Made by a program: the position numbers and the translations under genes | In this document: positions 14,383 to 23,436 of the stretch, one piece after another | Layout of the letters: each line of letters opens with the position of its first letter | Position numbering within the stretch: the first letter of the stretch is position 1 | The notes under the pieces: generated by a model | Seen by the model: the letters and a program-made list of their open reading frames with translations, nothing else | Told to the model about the DNA's origin: nothing | The model's database searches: none | Assembly (NCBI GenBank): GCA_036832975.1 | Contig: DAITQM010000010.1 | Location: 22,345-86,344, forward strand | Direction of reading: 5' to 3' | DNA length: 64,000 bases | Source: DAITQM01 sp036832975 | Lineage (GTDB): Bacteria; Pseudomonadota; Gammaproteobacteria; Xanthomonadales; Wenzhouxiangellaceae

Positions 14383-15172
14383 GCACCAGTCGCAGGAAAT
14401 CCTCGACCGCCAAGATTTCGGGGCGGGATTGGGGATCGAGTCCGGCGGCGCGGATCGCCTCGGCGTCGAGCAGTGGGGCGAGGCAATTGCGCAGGGTTTT
14501 GCGGCGCTGGTTGAAAGCGGTTTTGACCAGCGTGGCGAACCGCTCGTATTCCGCCGCGCCGGCCAAGCGGGGCGGGCGGGGTATAAGGCGGATGACGCTG
14601 GACAGCACCTTGGGCGGCGGCCGGAAGGCGGTAGCCGGAACGTCGAACAGGTGTTCGCCGGTGCAATGGTATTGCCCCATCACCGACAGCCGGCCGTAAA
14701 CACGGTTGCCCGGCGCGGCGAGCAACCGGGCGGCGACTTCGCGCTGCACCATCAAGGTCAGGTCGCGGAACGCCCCGCCGGCGGCGAAAAAATGAAACAA
14801 CAATGGCGTCGAGATGTTGTACGGCAGATTGCCGATCAGACGCAACGGGCGGCCGGCGGCCAGCGCGGTGAAATCGTAGTCGAGGGCGTCGGCTTGTTCC
14901 ACCCGGATATGGGCGTGATGGCGGTAGCGTTCGGCGAGCACCGCCGCCAAGTCGCGGTCGAGTTCGATCAGATAAAGCTCGGATGGCGGTACGAGCCGGG
15001 TGGCCAGGATGTCGCTGAGCGCTCCCGTGCCGGGGCCAATCTCGACGATGCGCTCGCCGGGTTGTGGCGCGAGCGCCGCGACCAGGCGAGCCACGATATT
15101 CGGATCGACCAGAAAATGCTGGCCGAAGCGGCGCCGCGGTCGGTGCGGGCGCGGTGCGGGTGCGGTGTTCAC
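14366..15172 (-). CDS. rsmA: 16S rRNA dimethyladenosine transferase
   Basis: A 268-residue RsmA/KsgA that dimethylates A1518 and A1519 of 16S rRNA. Signatures are 'RRFGQHFLVDPNIVARLV', SAM loop 'IVEIGPGTGALSDILA', 'LIELDRDLAAVLAER' and the catalytic 'LIGNLPYNISTPLLF'. The C-terminal domain runs to 'AVEDFLRLVHPIVA'. The GTG start overlaps the pdxA stop by 4 bp (GTGA). The final five or so codons and the TAA stop lie inside the right end of MITE1 copy A, so the native C-terminus was replaced; the catalytic parts are untouched. Confidence 0.93.
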   Translation of the reverse strand: MNTAPAPRPHRPRRRFGQHFLVDPNIVARLVAALAPQPGERIVEIGPGTGALSDILATRLVPPSELYLIELDRDLAAVLAERYRHHAHIRVEQADALDYDFTALAAGRPLRLIGNLPYNISTPLLFHFFAAGGAFRDLTLMVQREVAARLLAAPGNRVYGRLSVMGQYHCTGEHLFDVPATAFRPPPKVLSSVIRLIPRPPRLAGAAEYERFATLVKTAFNQRRKTLRNCLAPLLDAEAIRAAGLDPQSRPEILAVEDFLRLVHPIVA

Positions 15173-16149
15173 ACTCGGGTGCTGAGTTCCGCCGCGAGGC
15201 GGTAGGCAGCCTCAAGGCTGGATGGATCCGCCACGCCCTGTCCGGCGATATCGAGTGCCGTGCCGTGATCGACCGAGGTCCGGACGATCGGCAGGCCGAG
15301 CGTGATGTTGACGATTCCGCCGAAAGCCACGGCTTTCAGCGGCGCCAGGCCCTGGTCGTGGTACATCGCCAAATGGGCGTCGAACGCGGCGCGCCGGCGG
15401 GGTGTGAATGCCGTATCGGCGGCCAGCGGACCGGAGGCGTCGATGCCGGCGGCGCGCGCCCGAGCGATCGCCGGGGCGATCACCGCGATCTCCTCGCCGC
15501 CGAGATAGCCGCCTTCGCCGGCGTGCGGGTTCAAACCGAGCACGGCGAGCCGCGGCCGGGCAATGCCGAACCCGCGGCGCAGTTCGCGGTGCAGAAGTTC
15601 GAGCATCCAGCGCAGACGATCTTCGTCGATCGCCGCCGGCACCGCGGCGAGCGGCAGGTGTGTGGTGGCCAGCGCGACGCGCAGGTCATCGCCGGCCAGC
15701 ATCATCAGCACGTTCTTAACGCCGCAGGCGGCGGCCAGGTATTCGGTATGTCCCGTGAACGGAATGCCGGCGTCGTTGATCACGCCTTTGTGCAGCGGCG
15801 CGGTGACCAGGGCTCGGGCGGTGCCGTCGCGGCACAAAGCGAGCGCCCGGTCGAGCACGGTCAACACCTGCGGCGCATTGGCCGGATCGAGGCATCCGGG
15901 TTGCTCGGCGCGGGCCAGCGGAGTATGGAGCACATGGAGGATGCCGGGTTGATGCGCCGCCGGCGGCCCGCCGTTCCAGTCCACGAGTCGGACTTCGCCC
16001 CCGAGACGCGCCGCCGCGCGGTGCAGCGCATGGCGGTCGGCGATCGCCAGCGGCGCGGCGGGCAGGGGTACGGCGGCGAGCTTGAGGATCAATTCGGCGC
16101 CGATTCCGGCCGGCTCGCCGCCGCTCAGCGCGATCCATCCGGGCCGCAT
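15169..16149 (-). CDS. pdxA: 4-hydroxythreonine-4-phosphate dehydrogenase
   Basis: A 326-residue PdxA, which oxidises 4-phosphohydroxy-L-threonine in pyridoxal phosphate synthesis. Signatures are 'ALSGGEPAGIGAELILKLA', 'VTAPLHKGVINDAGIPFTGH', metal-binding His in 'TGHTEYLA', 'LNPHAGEGGYLG' and 'AMYHDQGLAPLK', followed by 'SVDHGTALDIAGQG'. Length normal (E. coli 329). It lies between surA (about 26 bp gap) and rsmA (4-bp overlap), the classic surA-pdxA-rsmA operon. Confidence 0.94.
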   Translation of the reverse strand: MRPGWIALSGGEPAGIGAELILKLAAVPLPAAPLAIADRHALHRAAARLGGEVRLVDWNGGPPAAHQPGILHVLHTPLARAEQPGCLDPANAPQVLTVLDRALALCRDGTARALVTAPLHKGVINDAGIPFTGHTEYLAAACGVKNVLMMLAGDDLRVALATTHLPLAAVPAAIDEDRLRWMLELLHRELRRGFGIARPRLAVLGLNPHAGEGGYLGGEEIAVIAPAIARARAAGIDASGPLAADTAFTPRRRAAFDAHLAMYHDQGLAPLKAVAFGGIVNITLGLPIVRTSVDHGTALDIAGQGVADPSSLEAAYRLAAELSTRV

Positions 16150-16175
16150 CGCGCGTCACCGCCGCCCGTCGCGGC

Positions 16176-17525
16176 TCAACTCTCGATCCGGATATCGATG
16201 TACGACTCGTCGCGGATCTGGCGCAAGAAGCGGCGGTACTCTTCTTCGGCTTTTTGCTGGCGGATGATTTCGCGCGCCCGCATCCGCTGCGCCAGGTCGG
16301 TGACGTCCTTGTTGCGCCGGTCGTTGAGTTTGACGATATGCCAGCCCATCGCGGTCTGGAACGGCGCGCTGTAGGTCCCGAGTTCGAGCGCTTCGAGTGC
16401 CTCTTTGAAGCGATCGCCGATCGAGGCCGGTTCGAACCAGCCGAGGTCGCCGCCCTGGTGGACGCTGGTCAGATCGTCGGAGTATTGGCGTGCCAGTTTG
16501 GCGAAGTCCTCGCCCTGATCGAGTTTGGCCTGGACCTCGCGAATTCGCTCCATCGCGGTCCGCGCGTCGACCAGGTCGGTGACGGCGACGAAGATCTGCT
16601 GGGCCCGGACTTCGTTGACGACGATCGCTTGTTGGTCGCGGCGGTCTTGGAGCAGCAGGATATGAAAACCGGCGGGGCTGCGGATCGGTTGCGTGAACTG
16701 GCCCGGTTGCAGTTTTTCCAACGCGTCGGCGAACATCGCCGGGATCGAATTGACATCGCGCCAGCCGACTTCGCCGCCGTCGAGGGCGTCCGGGGCGTCC
16801 GAGTAGCTGACGGCCGCGGCGTTGAAATCGAGCCCTTCGTTGAGCCGGTTGATCACATCGTCGGCTTTGTCGCGGGCGGCGGCCAATTCGTCCGGCGTCG
16901 CGCCCTCGGACAGTGCCACCAGGATCTGTGCGATCTTGAATTCGCCGCCGCCGTAGCGCTCGGAGGCGAGCAGGATTTCCACCTCGGTGTCGGAGACGGC
17001 ATCGGCACTGGCCTCGACCCGCTCGCGCAGGCGGCTGACGATCAATTCGTTGCGCATTTCCTCGCGGAAATCGCCGAACGCGAAGTTTTCCGCTTCTAGC
17101 CGTTCGCGCAGTTGCGTCACGCTCATGTTGTTCTGCGCCGCGACCCGTTCGAGCGTCGAATCGAGATCGGTGTCACTGACCCGGATGCCGGTGCTTTCGG
17201 CGCGCTGCACTTGCAGCTTCTGCAGGATCAGGCGGTCCAGCACCTGCTTGCGGATGACGCTGGCGGGCGGCATCTGGCCACCGCGCGCGGCGATCGTTTT
17301 GGTGGCGCTTTGGACGTTATCTTCGAGTTCGGAATTCAAGATAACGTCCTCCTCGACGATCGCCGCTATGCCGTCGATCGGCTGGAGGTTCTGCTGCGCT
17401 GCGCTGTCGCCGGTGGTTTCGCTGTCCTGGGCGGCGGCCGTAAAGGCGGCGGCCAGAGCGGCGAGCTGCACAGCGCGGGCGATGGAACGATAGAACGGCG
17501 ATGAAAAATCAGCGCGATGGCGCAT
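16176..17525 (-). CDS. surA: Periplasmic chaperone / peptidyl-prolyl isomerase SurA
   Basis: A 449-residue SurA, which escorts outer-membrane beta-barrels such as LptD through the periplasm. ATG 17525 was chosen because AGGAG lies 7 bp upstream. The signal peptide ends near 'AALAAAFTAAAQD'. The N-terminal chaperone domain starts 'PIDGIAAIVEEDVILNSELE'. Two parvulin domains follow, with 'EFKIAQILVALSEGATPDEL' and 'VRAQQIFVAVTDLVDARTAM', each ending in 'GWHIVKLNDRR'-type sequence. E. coli SurA is 428 residues. It lies downstream of its client lptD, as in E. coli. Confidence 0.94.
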   Translation of the reverse strand: MRHRADFSSPFYRSIARAVQLAALAAAFTAAAQDSETTGDSAAQQNLQPIDGIAAIVEEDVILNSELEDNVQSATKTIAARGGQMPPASVIRKQVLDRLILQKLQVQRAESTGIRVSDTDLDSTLERVAAQNNMSVTQLRERLEAENFAFGDFREEMRNELIVSRLRERVEASADAVSDTEVEILLASERYGGGEFKIAQILVALSEGATPDELAAARDKADDVINRLNEGLDFNAAAVSYSDAPDALDGGEVGWRDVNSIPAMFADALEKLQPGQFTQPIRSPAGFHILLLQDRRDQQAIVVNEVRAQQIFVAVTDLVDARTAMERIREVQAKLDQGEDFAKLARQYSDDLTSVHQGGDLGWFEPASIGDRFKEALEALELGTYSAPFQTAMGWHIVKLNDRRNKDVTDLAQRMRAREIIRQQKAEEEYRRFLRQIRDESYIDIRIES

Positions 17526-17596
17526 TTTGGACTCCTGTATTCGACGTCTATTATGGACCCAATGGCCGCCATGAAGTTGCGCCGCTGCAGGCCGAC

Positions 17597-19840
17597 TCAG
17601 CGGCCGCTGTGTGGGTCGCGGTTGGCGGCGAACAGGTCGTAGGGATTGCGGCCCAGGCTGCCCAGCCCCTTGAGGTGCAGTTCGATGAACACCCCGGTGC
17701 TGGAGGCGCCGCCGCGGTCGTTGACGAAACGACGGGCGACGACCTGGATGGCCCAGCAACAGCTTTCGTATTCGATGCCGCCGACCGCTTCGAGCGTCTC
17801 ATCGTCGCGCAGCGAATAGTTCCAGCGGCCGAGGAAGCGCCATTTGTCGGTCAGCGGGTAGCTGACGCGCAAATCGAACTGATCGACCTTGTTGCGGCGG
17901 AACCGATAGCCGGCCTGCCAGCGGGCGCCGTGTCGCGCAGTGTAGGTGAAACCGGCGAGCGCGACGTCCGTGTGGGCTTCTTCGGGATCCCATTGCAGGC
18001 CGGCATTTACCGTCCAGCGGTCGAGCGGTCGCCAGTTGACCTCGGTAATGATCGGCTGGGTGTCGAGATCGACGATTTCCTCGTCGCGCGCCGCGACCCG
18101 TGGGCTGCGGAAGAAAAACGCCGTGCCGATGCTGACGTCGAGCACCTGGCGGCCGCTTTTGCCGTCGATATATCGCGACGTCACCGCCATCGACAAAGAG
18201 TTGGCGTTGGACTGGCGGTCGGCGCCGGTGAAGCCGTTGGTACTGAACAGTTCGCTGAAACCGAAGGTCAGGTCGTTGCTGTCGAAATTGGGCAGATCGC
18301 TTTGCTCTTCGAACGGCACGTAGAGGTAGAACAAGCGCGGCTCGAGCGTCACCCGGTCGCCGTTATCCAGGCCGTTTTCGAAAATCAGGCCGCCGTCGAT
18401 GCTCATGATCGGCAAGGCGCGATCGGGGGAATCGGGCAGCTCGCCGTTATTCGACAGAGTGTAGCCGGTATAGCGCGCCGCGGCGCGCGGTTTCAGAAAC
18501 CAGCCGGGGCGGATGATCTGCCATTCGAGTGCCGGCGTCAGATCGATGCGGCCGCCGTTCAGGCCGCTATCGCGGTCGAAATAGACCACCTCGCTGTCGA
18601 GCGTGAAATCGATCGTGCCGTACAACGGCCAGCGGCCGTCGACCGCCAGTCGCGGCAGGCGGCGGAACGGCTCGCGGTCTTCACCGACGGACCGATCGAG
18701 CACCTGGAACGTGTCGGCCAGAAACAAAAGGTTCCAGCCGGTGCCGCCGCCGCGCAGGGTCAGTTGGCTTTGCAGGAACTGCACCGTGGATTCGTTGATG
18801 TTGTTGCTGAAATCGAGGAAATAATCCTTGTCGCTGACCCGGCTGGCGTTGACGTCGACGCGCCATTTGCGGGCGATCTGATAGGCGCTTTGCGCGTGCC
18901 AGCGGTGGCGGTCGCTGCCGAACTTATCGTCGCTCGGCAGGTAATCGACGTCGAACTGGCCGCCGGCGCGGTGCGTCAGGTAGCGGAATTCGCCGCCGAT
19001 GCCCGGGCCGCGGTCGGTCAAGACGCGCGGCGTGACGGTGAAATCCGCGTTCGGGGCAATATTCCAATAGTAAGGAATTTCGAAAGTGAAGCCGTTTTCG
19101 CTGGTCGTGCTGAGCTTGGGATAGAGAAAGCCCGATTTGCGCCGGTCGTCGAGCGGAAAACTGAGCCACGGCAGCCACAAAACCGGCACCTGCTTGAATT
19201 TCAACGTCGCGTTGCGCGCTGTGCCGACGCCCCTGTCGCGGTCCAACTTGACCGAACTGGCGACCAACTCCCAGGACGGCACTTCGTTCGGGCAGGTCGT
19301 GAAATGCAGGTCGCGGCCGCGGGCGAGACCGCCGCGCTGGATCTCGACGCTGTCGGCGGTGCCGTTGGCGGTGCTGCCTTTGACCTGAAAACGCACCGTG
19401 TCGAACGCCGCGGTGCCGTCGTCGATCAGATAACGGGCACTGTCGGCATCGACGATGTAATCGGCGTCGTTGTAGCGCAGGGCCTCGGGCAGCAGGATCG
19501 CGCCAATGCTCTTGTCATAGATCAGATGGCCGGTTTCGAGCTGCTGGTCGGCGCGCCTGAGTTCGACGCTGCCGACGAATTCGGACTGCCCAATGCGCGC
19601 CAGATCGACTTCCTCGGCGTTGATCACGAACGGCTGGCCGATGCGCTCCTGGTGACTGCCGCGCGGTTTGACATCGAAGCGCGCGGCGCAGGCTTCGGGC
19701 GGCGGCGCGCCGCCGCTGGGGGCGGCGATCTGTGCCGCGGCGGGCAGGGCGCCGAGCAAGCCGCCGGCGAGCAGCCAGACGGCACGGTGCCGGACGCTGC
19801 GGAAAGTGCGTACCTGTCGCGTATCGGCCGGCTGGTGCAA
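17597..19840 (-). CDS. lptD: LPS-assembly outer-membrane protein LptD
   Basis: About 747 residues from a TTG at 19840, chosen because AGAGG lies 8 bp upstream and the signal segment 'AVWLLAGGLLGALPAAAQIA' follows. An ATG at 19972 is in frame but would overlap the upstream gene by 82 bp. LptD with LptE inserts lipopolysaccharide into the outer leaflet. The periplasmic jellyroll is visible around 'VINAEEVDLARIGQSEFVGS', then a long barrel with alternating aromatic strands. A Cys pair in 'YESCCWAIQVVARRFVN' corresponds to the C-terminal disulfide cysteines of E. coli LptD. surA follows after about 70 bp. Confidence 0.9.
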   Translation of the reverse strand: MHQPADTRQVRTFRSVRHRAVWLLAGGLLGALPAAAQIAAPSGGAPPPEACAARFDVKPRGSHQERIGQPFVINAEEVDLARIGQSEFVGSVELRRADQQLETGHLIYDKSIGAILLPEALRYNDADYIVDADSARYLIDDGTAAFDTVRFQVKGSTANGTADSVEIQRGGLARGRDLHFTTCPNEVPSWELVASSVKLDRDRGVGTARNATLKFKQVPVLWLPWLSFPLDDRRKSGFLYPKLSTTSENGFTFEIPYYWNIAPNADFTVTPRVLTDRGPGIGGEFRYLTHRAGGQFDVDYLPSDDKFGSDRHRWHAQSAYQIARKWRVDVNASRVSDKDYFLDFSNNINESTVQFLQSQLTLRGGGTGWNLLFLADTFQVLDRSVGEDREPFRRLPRLAVDGRWPLYGTIDFTLDSEVVYFDRDSGLNGGRIDLTPALEWQIIRPGWFLKPRAAARYTGYTLSNNGELPDSPDRALPIMSIDGGLIFENGLDNGDRVTLEPRLFYLYVPFEEQSDLPNFDSNDLTFGFSELFSTNGFTGADRQSNANSLSMAVTSRYIDGKSGRQVLDVSIGTAFFFRSPRVAARDEEIVDLDTQPIITEVNWRPLDRWTVNAGLQWDPEEAHTDVALAGFTYTARHGARWQAGYRFRRNKVDQFDLRVSYPLTDKWRFLGRWNYSLRDDETLEAVGGIEYESCCWAIQVVARRFVNDRGGASSTGVFIELHLKGLGSLGRNPYDLFAANRDPHSGR

Positions 19841-19890
19841 GCGGGAAACCTCTGATTTTATCTGAGCACGCCGGGTAGGCGACACGGCGG

Positions 19891-20934
19891 TCAATCGTTC
19901 TCGTTTTTGCACAACGCGGCGAGATCCTCCCGGCCGCCGTCCAGCCATGCCTGGCGCCGGGCTTGCGGCCAATGGCCGACACGGCGCATGGCCCGGTAAA
20001 AATCCGGGTAGCTCTCCTGGCAGTGCGCAAAAACCTCGGCGAATTGTGCCATACCCGAGCGGTAAACGGCTTCGTTCGCCAGGCGCGCGTTATTGTACGG
20101 CACATCGACCTTGAAGCCGGCGCCGGCCAGCGCCTCGTGCAGCGCCGCGATGATTCGCTGTTTCTCTCGCCGCATGGCCGCCTCGTCCAGGGAACCGGCA
20201 TACAGCGCCGCAAGTTCCCGGCGCGCACCGTCGAGCACCCCATGGAACCGTTCGCGCCGCGTTCTGCCGGCCCGCCAGATTGCTTCCTCGTCCGGGTCGG
20301 GGTGGGCGGCGAACCAGCGCTCGGCACCGGTCGCGGCGACGAAATCGGCGAACGATTCGTTGAAGCGCGTATCGTCGTCGATATAGAGCTCTTGATGGGC
20401 GAGTTCGTGAAAAATCAACTCGCCCAGTTCCCAGTCGTCGAAGTCGCGCATCGAGGCGAGAAGCGGATCGGCGAACCAGCCGAGCGTCGAGTAGGCGCCG
20501 GCGGCGAGCACCGCGGTATCGAACCCCTGGTCCGCCAGTTCGCCGGCCTTGCGGTCGGCCGCCGGGCGCGAGAAATAACCGCGATAGTTCTGGCAGCCGA
20601 CAAACAGGTAGCACCAGCTTTTCGGGGTCAGCGAAAATTCCGGCGCGGCGACGACGATCCACAGCGCTTCGTCGCGTTCGAGGTCGGCATACAGCCGGTA
20701 GCTGTCGTTATCCGGCAGGTCAAGCTCGCGGCTGGCGAAATCGCGGATCTTTGCGCTGAGCGCCAACCAGTTGCGTAAATCGTCCGGAGTGGCCGGATCG
20801 GCCAGCAAATCGGCGACCGGCTGGCGTTGGCGCATGATCTCGGAATGCCCGGAAATCGCCTGGTTGTACCAGCCGCAGGCCGCCACCGACGCCGCCAGCA
20901 ACGTCACAGCGCTCCAGTGCAGCGTCCGGCGCAT
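19891..20934 (-). CDS. Putative aminopeptidase lipoprotein (PF10023 type)
   Basis: A 347-residue protein with lipoprotein signal 'LHWSAVTLLAASVAACGWYN' (Cys near residue 19). ATG 20934 fits the signal; ATG 20961 would overlap the upstream gene stop by 8 bp and is possible. The zinc-peptidase motif is 'ELIFHELAHQELYIDDDTRF' (HExxH) with a following 'NESFADFVAATGAERWFA'. The family is called putative aminopeptidase from motif only; substrates are unknown. It is anchored in the envelope and sits between an LplT-like transporter and lptD in an envelope-biogenesis cluster. Confidence 0.78.
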   Translation of the reverse strand: MRRTLHWSAVTLLAASVAACGWYNQAISGHSEIMRQRQPVADLLADPATPDDLRNWLALSAKIRDFASRELDLPDNDSYRLYADLERDEALWIVVAAPEFSLTPKSWCYLFVGCQNYRGYFSRPAADRKAGELADQGFDTAVLAAGAYSTLGWFADPLLASMRDFDDWELGELIFHELAHQELYIDDDTRFNESFADFVAATGAERWFAAHPDPDEEAIWRAGRTRRERFHGVLDGARRELAALYAGSLDEAAMRREKQRIIAALHEALAGAGFKVDVPYNNARLANEAVYRSGMAQFAEVFAHCQESYPDFYRAMRRVGHWPQARRQAWLDGGREDLAALCKNEND

Positions 20935-20953
20935 GACCGGCCGGCGGCCGGAT

Positions 20954-22297
20954 TCACGCATCGGAGCGGACCACGATCGGCGCCGCGCTCTGCGGCGCCA
21001 GTCCGGCATCGCCGCTGCGCCAGGGCAGAAAGCGCGGCAGCAGGACCAGCACCCCGGCATTGAGCAACGCGGTGAGTAACAACAACCGCGGGATGCCGAA
21101 ACCGGTGGCGAGCAGCACCATCGCGACGAGCGACGAGAGGATCATCGTCAGCGCGTTCAGGATGCTGTTGGCGGCCATGATCCGGGCGCGCCGCGTCTCG
21201 TCGGTCCGGGCTTGCAGCATGGCGTACAGCGGGACGGTATAAAGCCCGCCGGAAAAGCCCATCAACAGCATGCTGCCGAGCAGACCCCAGGTCGCCGGGG
21301 TCAGCAGAAACTCGCCGAGCGGCGGCGGTTCGGTGTACGGCATGTCGGGGGTGGCGGCATAAAGCGAGACCCCGAACAGCGTCAGCCCGGCGCCGCCGGC
21401 CAGCACCCAGCGCAGATCGATCCGGTTGTGCGTGAAACGGTGGCAGAGCAGCGAGCCCAGGCTGATGCCGATGATAAACACCGTCAGCATCGCCGCTGTG
21501 CCGCCGGGGTTGAGACCGACGACGTTGATTGCGAAGCTCGGAATCTGCACCATCACGGTCGCCCCGTAGTACCAGAACCACGAAATGCCGAGGACACCGG
21601 CGAACACCGTGCGGTCGGCCGGCAGCAGCGCCAGCATGCGCCAGCTTTCGCGCAAGGCGTTCCAGGCGAACGGCGCGGGGTCGGCGAGCGACGGAATGGC
21701 CGGGATGCGGCGGCTCATGGCATAGCCGGCGCCGGCGATACCGAGGCCGGTGACGGCGACCCAAACCTCGGCCCGCTCGCCGGCGCCCATCAAGGCGGCG
21801 CCGAGGCCGGTACCGATCAGGATCGCGACAAAAGTGCCGGTTTCGACCAGGCCGTTGGCGGCCAGCAGATGTTCACGGCGCAGCACCTCTGGCAGCAGGC
21901 TGTACTTGATCGGCGAAAACAGCGCCGATTGCAGGCCGAGCAGAAAGAGCGCGAACAGCAAAAGCGGCATCTGATGGCCGATCATGCCGGCACCGCCGAT
22001 CAGCATGATCGCCACTTCGAGCAGCTTCAGGCGCCGGATGGTCAGAGCTTTCTCATAGCGCTCGGCGAGCTGTCCGGCGTAGGACGAGAACAGCAGAAAC
22101 GGCAGTATGAACAGCGCCGCAGCCAGGTTGATCAACACGTCGCCGGCCATCCCGGCCCACTGCGTCACGTACAGCGCGATCAACACGGTCAGTGCGTTCT
22201 TGTAAGCATTATCATTCAGCGCGCCGAGCGCCTGGGTGAAAAAATACGGCCCGAAACGGCGGCTGGAAAGGAGCATCAATAACAGCGAGCGGCGCAT
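20954..22297 (-). CDS. LplT-like lysophospholipid transporter (MFS)
   Basis: A 447-residue major facilitator family protein. The start 'RFGPYFFTQALGALNDNAYK' is the hallmark of the LplT/Aas-N group, which flips lysophospholipids across the inner membrane for re-acylation. About 12 hydrophobic helices follow, with 'SALFSPIKYSLLPEVLRREH' after helix 4. In some relatives the transporter is fused to an acyltransferase; here it stands alone and no acyltransferase lies nearby. ATG 22297 was used; upstream in-frame ATG 22399 lacks support. It is first in the minus-strand envelope cluster. Confidence 0.82.
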   Translation of the reverse strand: MRRSLLLMLLSSRRFGPYFFTQALGALNDNAYKNALTVLIALYVTQWAGMAGDVLINLAAALFILPFLLFSSYAGQLAERYEKALTIRRLKLLEVAIMLIGGAGMIGHQMPLLLFALFLLGLQSALFSPIKYSLLPEVLRREHLLAANGLVETGTFVAILIGTGLGAALMGAGERAEVWVAVTGLGIAGAGYAMSRRIPAIPSLADPAPFAWNALRESWRMLALLPADRTVFAGVLGISWFWYYGATVMVQIPSFAINVVGLNPGGTAAMLTVFIIGISLGSLLCHRFTHNRIDLRWVLAGGAGLTLFGVSLYAATPDMPYTEPPPLGEFLLTPATWGLLGSMLLMGFSGGLYTVPLYAMLQARTDETRRARIMAANSILNALTMILSSLVAMVLLATGFGIPRLLLLTALLNAGVLVLLPRFLPWRSGDAGLAPQSAAPIVVRSDA

Positions 22298-22473
22298 GGT
22301 CTTCGATAATAGTGGACCGGATGAACGGGCAATACTACAGCACACCGGATCGGGCGTGAACGGCGTGTTCCAATCGCATTGCCCGGCGAGACGATTCAAT
22401 GAAGCGCCGAAAAAACACCCGGCACGCTAATCCGGGATAATAGATCGCTCGTCTTCAACCCGGATTTCAACCG

Positions 22474-23304
22474 TTGCCCTCCACTCCGGCGGCCCTTAGC
22501 GTGATCGTTCCGGTCTACGACGCAGCGGACGATGTCGCGCGTTGTCTCGATTCGCTGGCCGCGACGCTGACGCCCGGGGTCGAGGTGCTGCTGATCGACG
22601 ACGCCTCGCCGGACCGGCGCATCGCACCGCTCTTGCAGCGGACGCTCGCCCGCCCGGGGCCGCGCTGGCGGCGGTTGACAAACCCCGAAAACCTCGGTTT
22701 CGTCGCCACTGCCAACCGCGGTTTCGCCGCCACGCAAGGCGACATCGTGCTGCTCAACAGCGATACCCAAGTCACTTCCGGCTGGCTCGATCGGTTGGTC
22801 ACCTGCGCCGCCAGCGACCCGCGCATCGCCACCATCACGCCGTTCACCAACAACGGCGAGATCGCTTCGTTCCCCGAATTCTGCCGGCCCAACCCGTGGC
22901 CCTCCGATCCGGAGCGCATCGCCCGCGCCTGTGTCGCCGCCGGTCCGCCGTCGTATCCGGACATCCCGACCGCCGTCGGCTTTTGTATGTACATCCGGCG
23001 CGCCGCACTCGATAAAATCGGCCCCTTCGACCCGATCTTCGGGCGCGGCTACGGCGAAGAAAACGATTTCAGCCGCCGCGCCGCCGCCCGCGGCTGGCGC
23101 AACGTGCTGTGCGATGACGCCTACGTCGCCCATCGCGGCAACGCCTCGTTCGGCCTGCTCGGACTCAAAGCCGATCGTGCCGCACTCGACCTCGTGACCG
23201 CCCGCCACCCCGACTACAGAGACCTCGTCAGCGCCTTCATCGCCACCGACCCGCTCGCCGAACGGCGGCGCAAGATCAAGACCGCGCTCGATCGAGCCGG
23301 TTAG
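22474..23304 (+). CDS. Glycosyltransferase family 2
   Basis: A 276-residue GT-A glycosyltransferase. The nucleotide-sugar site reads 'SVIVPVYDAADDVARCLDSL', then 'LIDDASPD' and 'ENLGFVATANRGFAATQGDI', with the metal-binding 'LLNSDTQV'. 'FGRGYGEENDFSRRAAARGW' matches the family's ED region. No membrane segment. The start is uncertain: TTG 22474 is used, but a GTG just before 'IVPVYD' is possible. The sugar donor is unknown. Its TAG stop is part of the TTAG that begins the hairpin at 23301. Probably acts in surface polysaccharide synthesis along with the next gene. Confidence 0.82.
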   Translation: MPSTPAALSVIVPVYDAADDVARCLDSLAATLTPGVEVLLIDDASPDRRIAPLLQRTLARPGPRWRRLTNPENLGFVATANRGFAATQGDIVLLNSDTQVTSGWLDRLVTCAASDPRIATITPFTNNGEIASFPEFCRPNPWPSDPERIARACVAAGPPSYPDIPTAVGFCMYIRRAALDKIGPFDPIFGRGYGEENDFSRRAAARGWRNVLCDDAYVAHRGNASFGLLGLKADRAALDLVTARHPDYRDLVSAFIATDPLAERRRKIKTALDRAG

Positions 23305-23330
23305 CAGGCTGTTGAAAAACAGCCTGCTAA
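23301..23330. terminator. MITE2-derived minimal hairpin
   Basis: A perfect 13-bp stem, TTAGCAGGCTGTT / AACAGCCTGCTAA, with a GAAA loop. It equals the first hairpin of the full MITE2 copies (27587, 45176, 60756). It includes the stop codon of the preceding gene. The stable stem may end or protect the transcript, but no U-run follows, so termination is only possible. Confidence 0.6.
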
Positions 23331-23436
23331 GAACAGGGAAACTGATTCATTCAGCTTCCATAGGTATCGGGGCGGGGCACTGCGGTAGAATCCCGCCCGC
23401 GCCTGCCCCCCATCTTAAAACCGGACAGAAACTCGC

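Noticed and set aside
17501..19855. 784-codon plus-strand open frame opposite lptD
   Set aside because: Antisense of a high-GC gene. Its composition is low in complexity and lptD on the other strand is clear.
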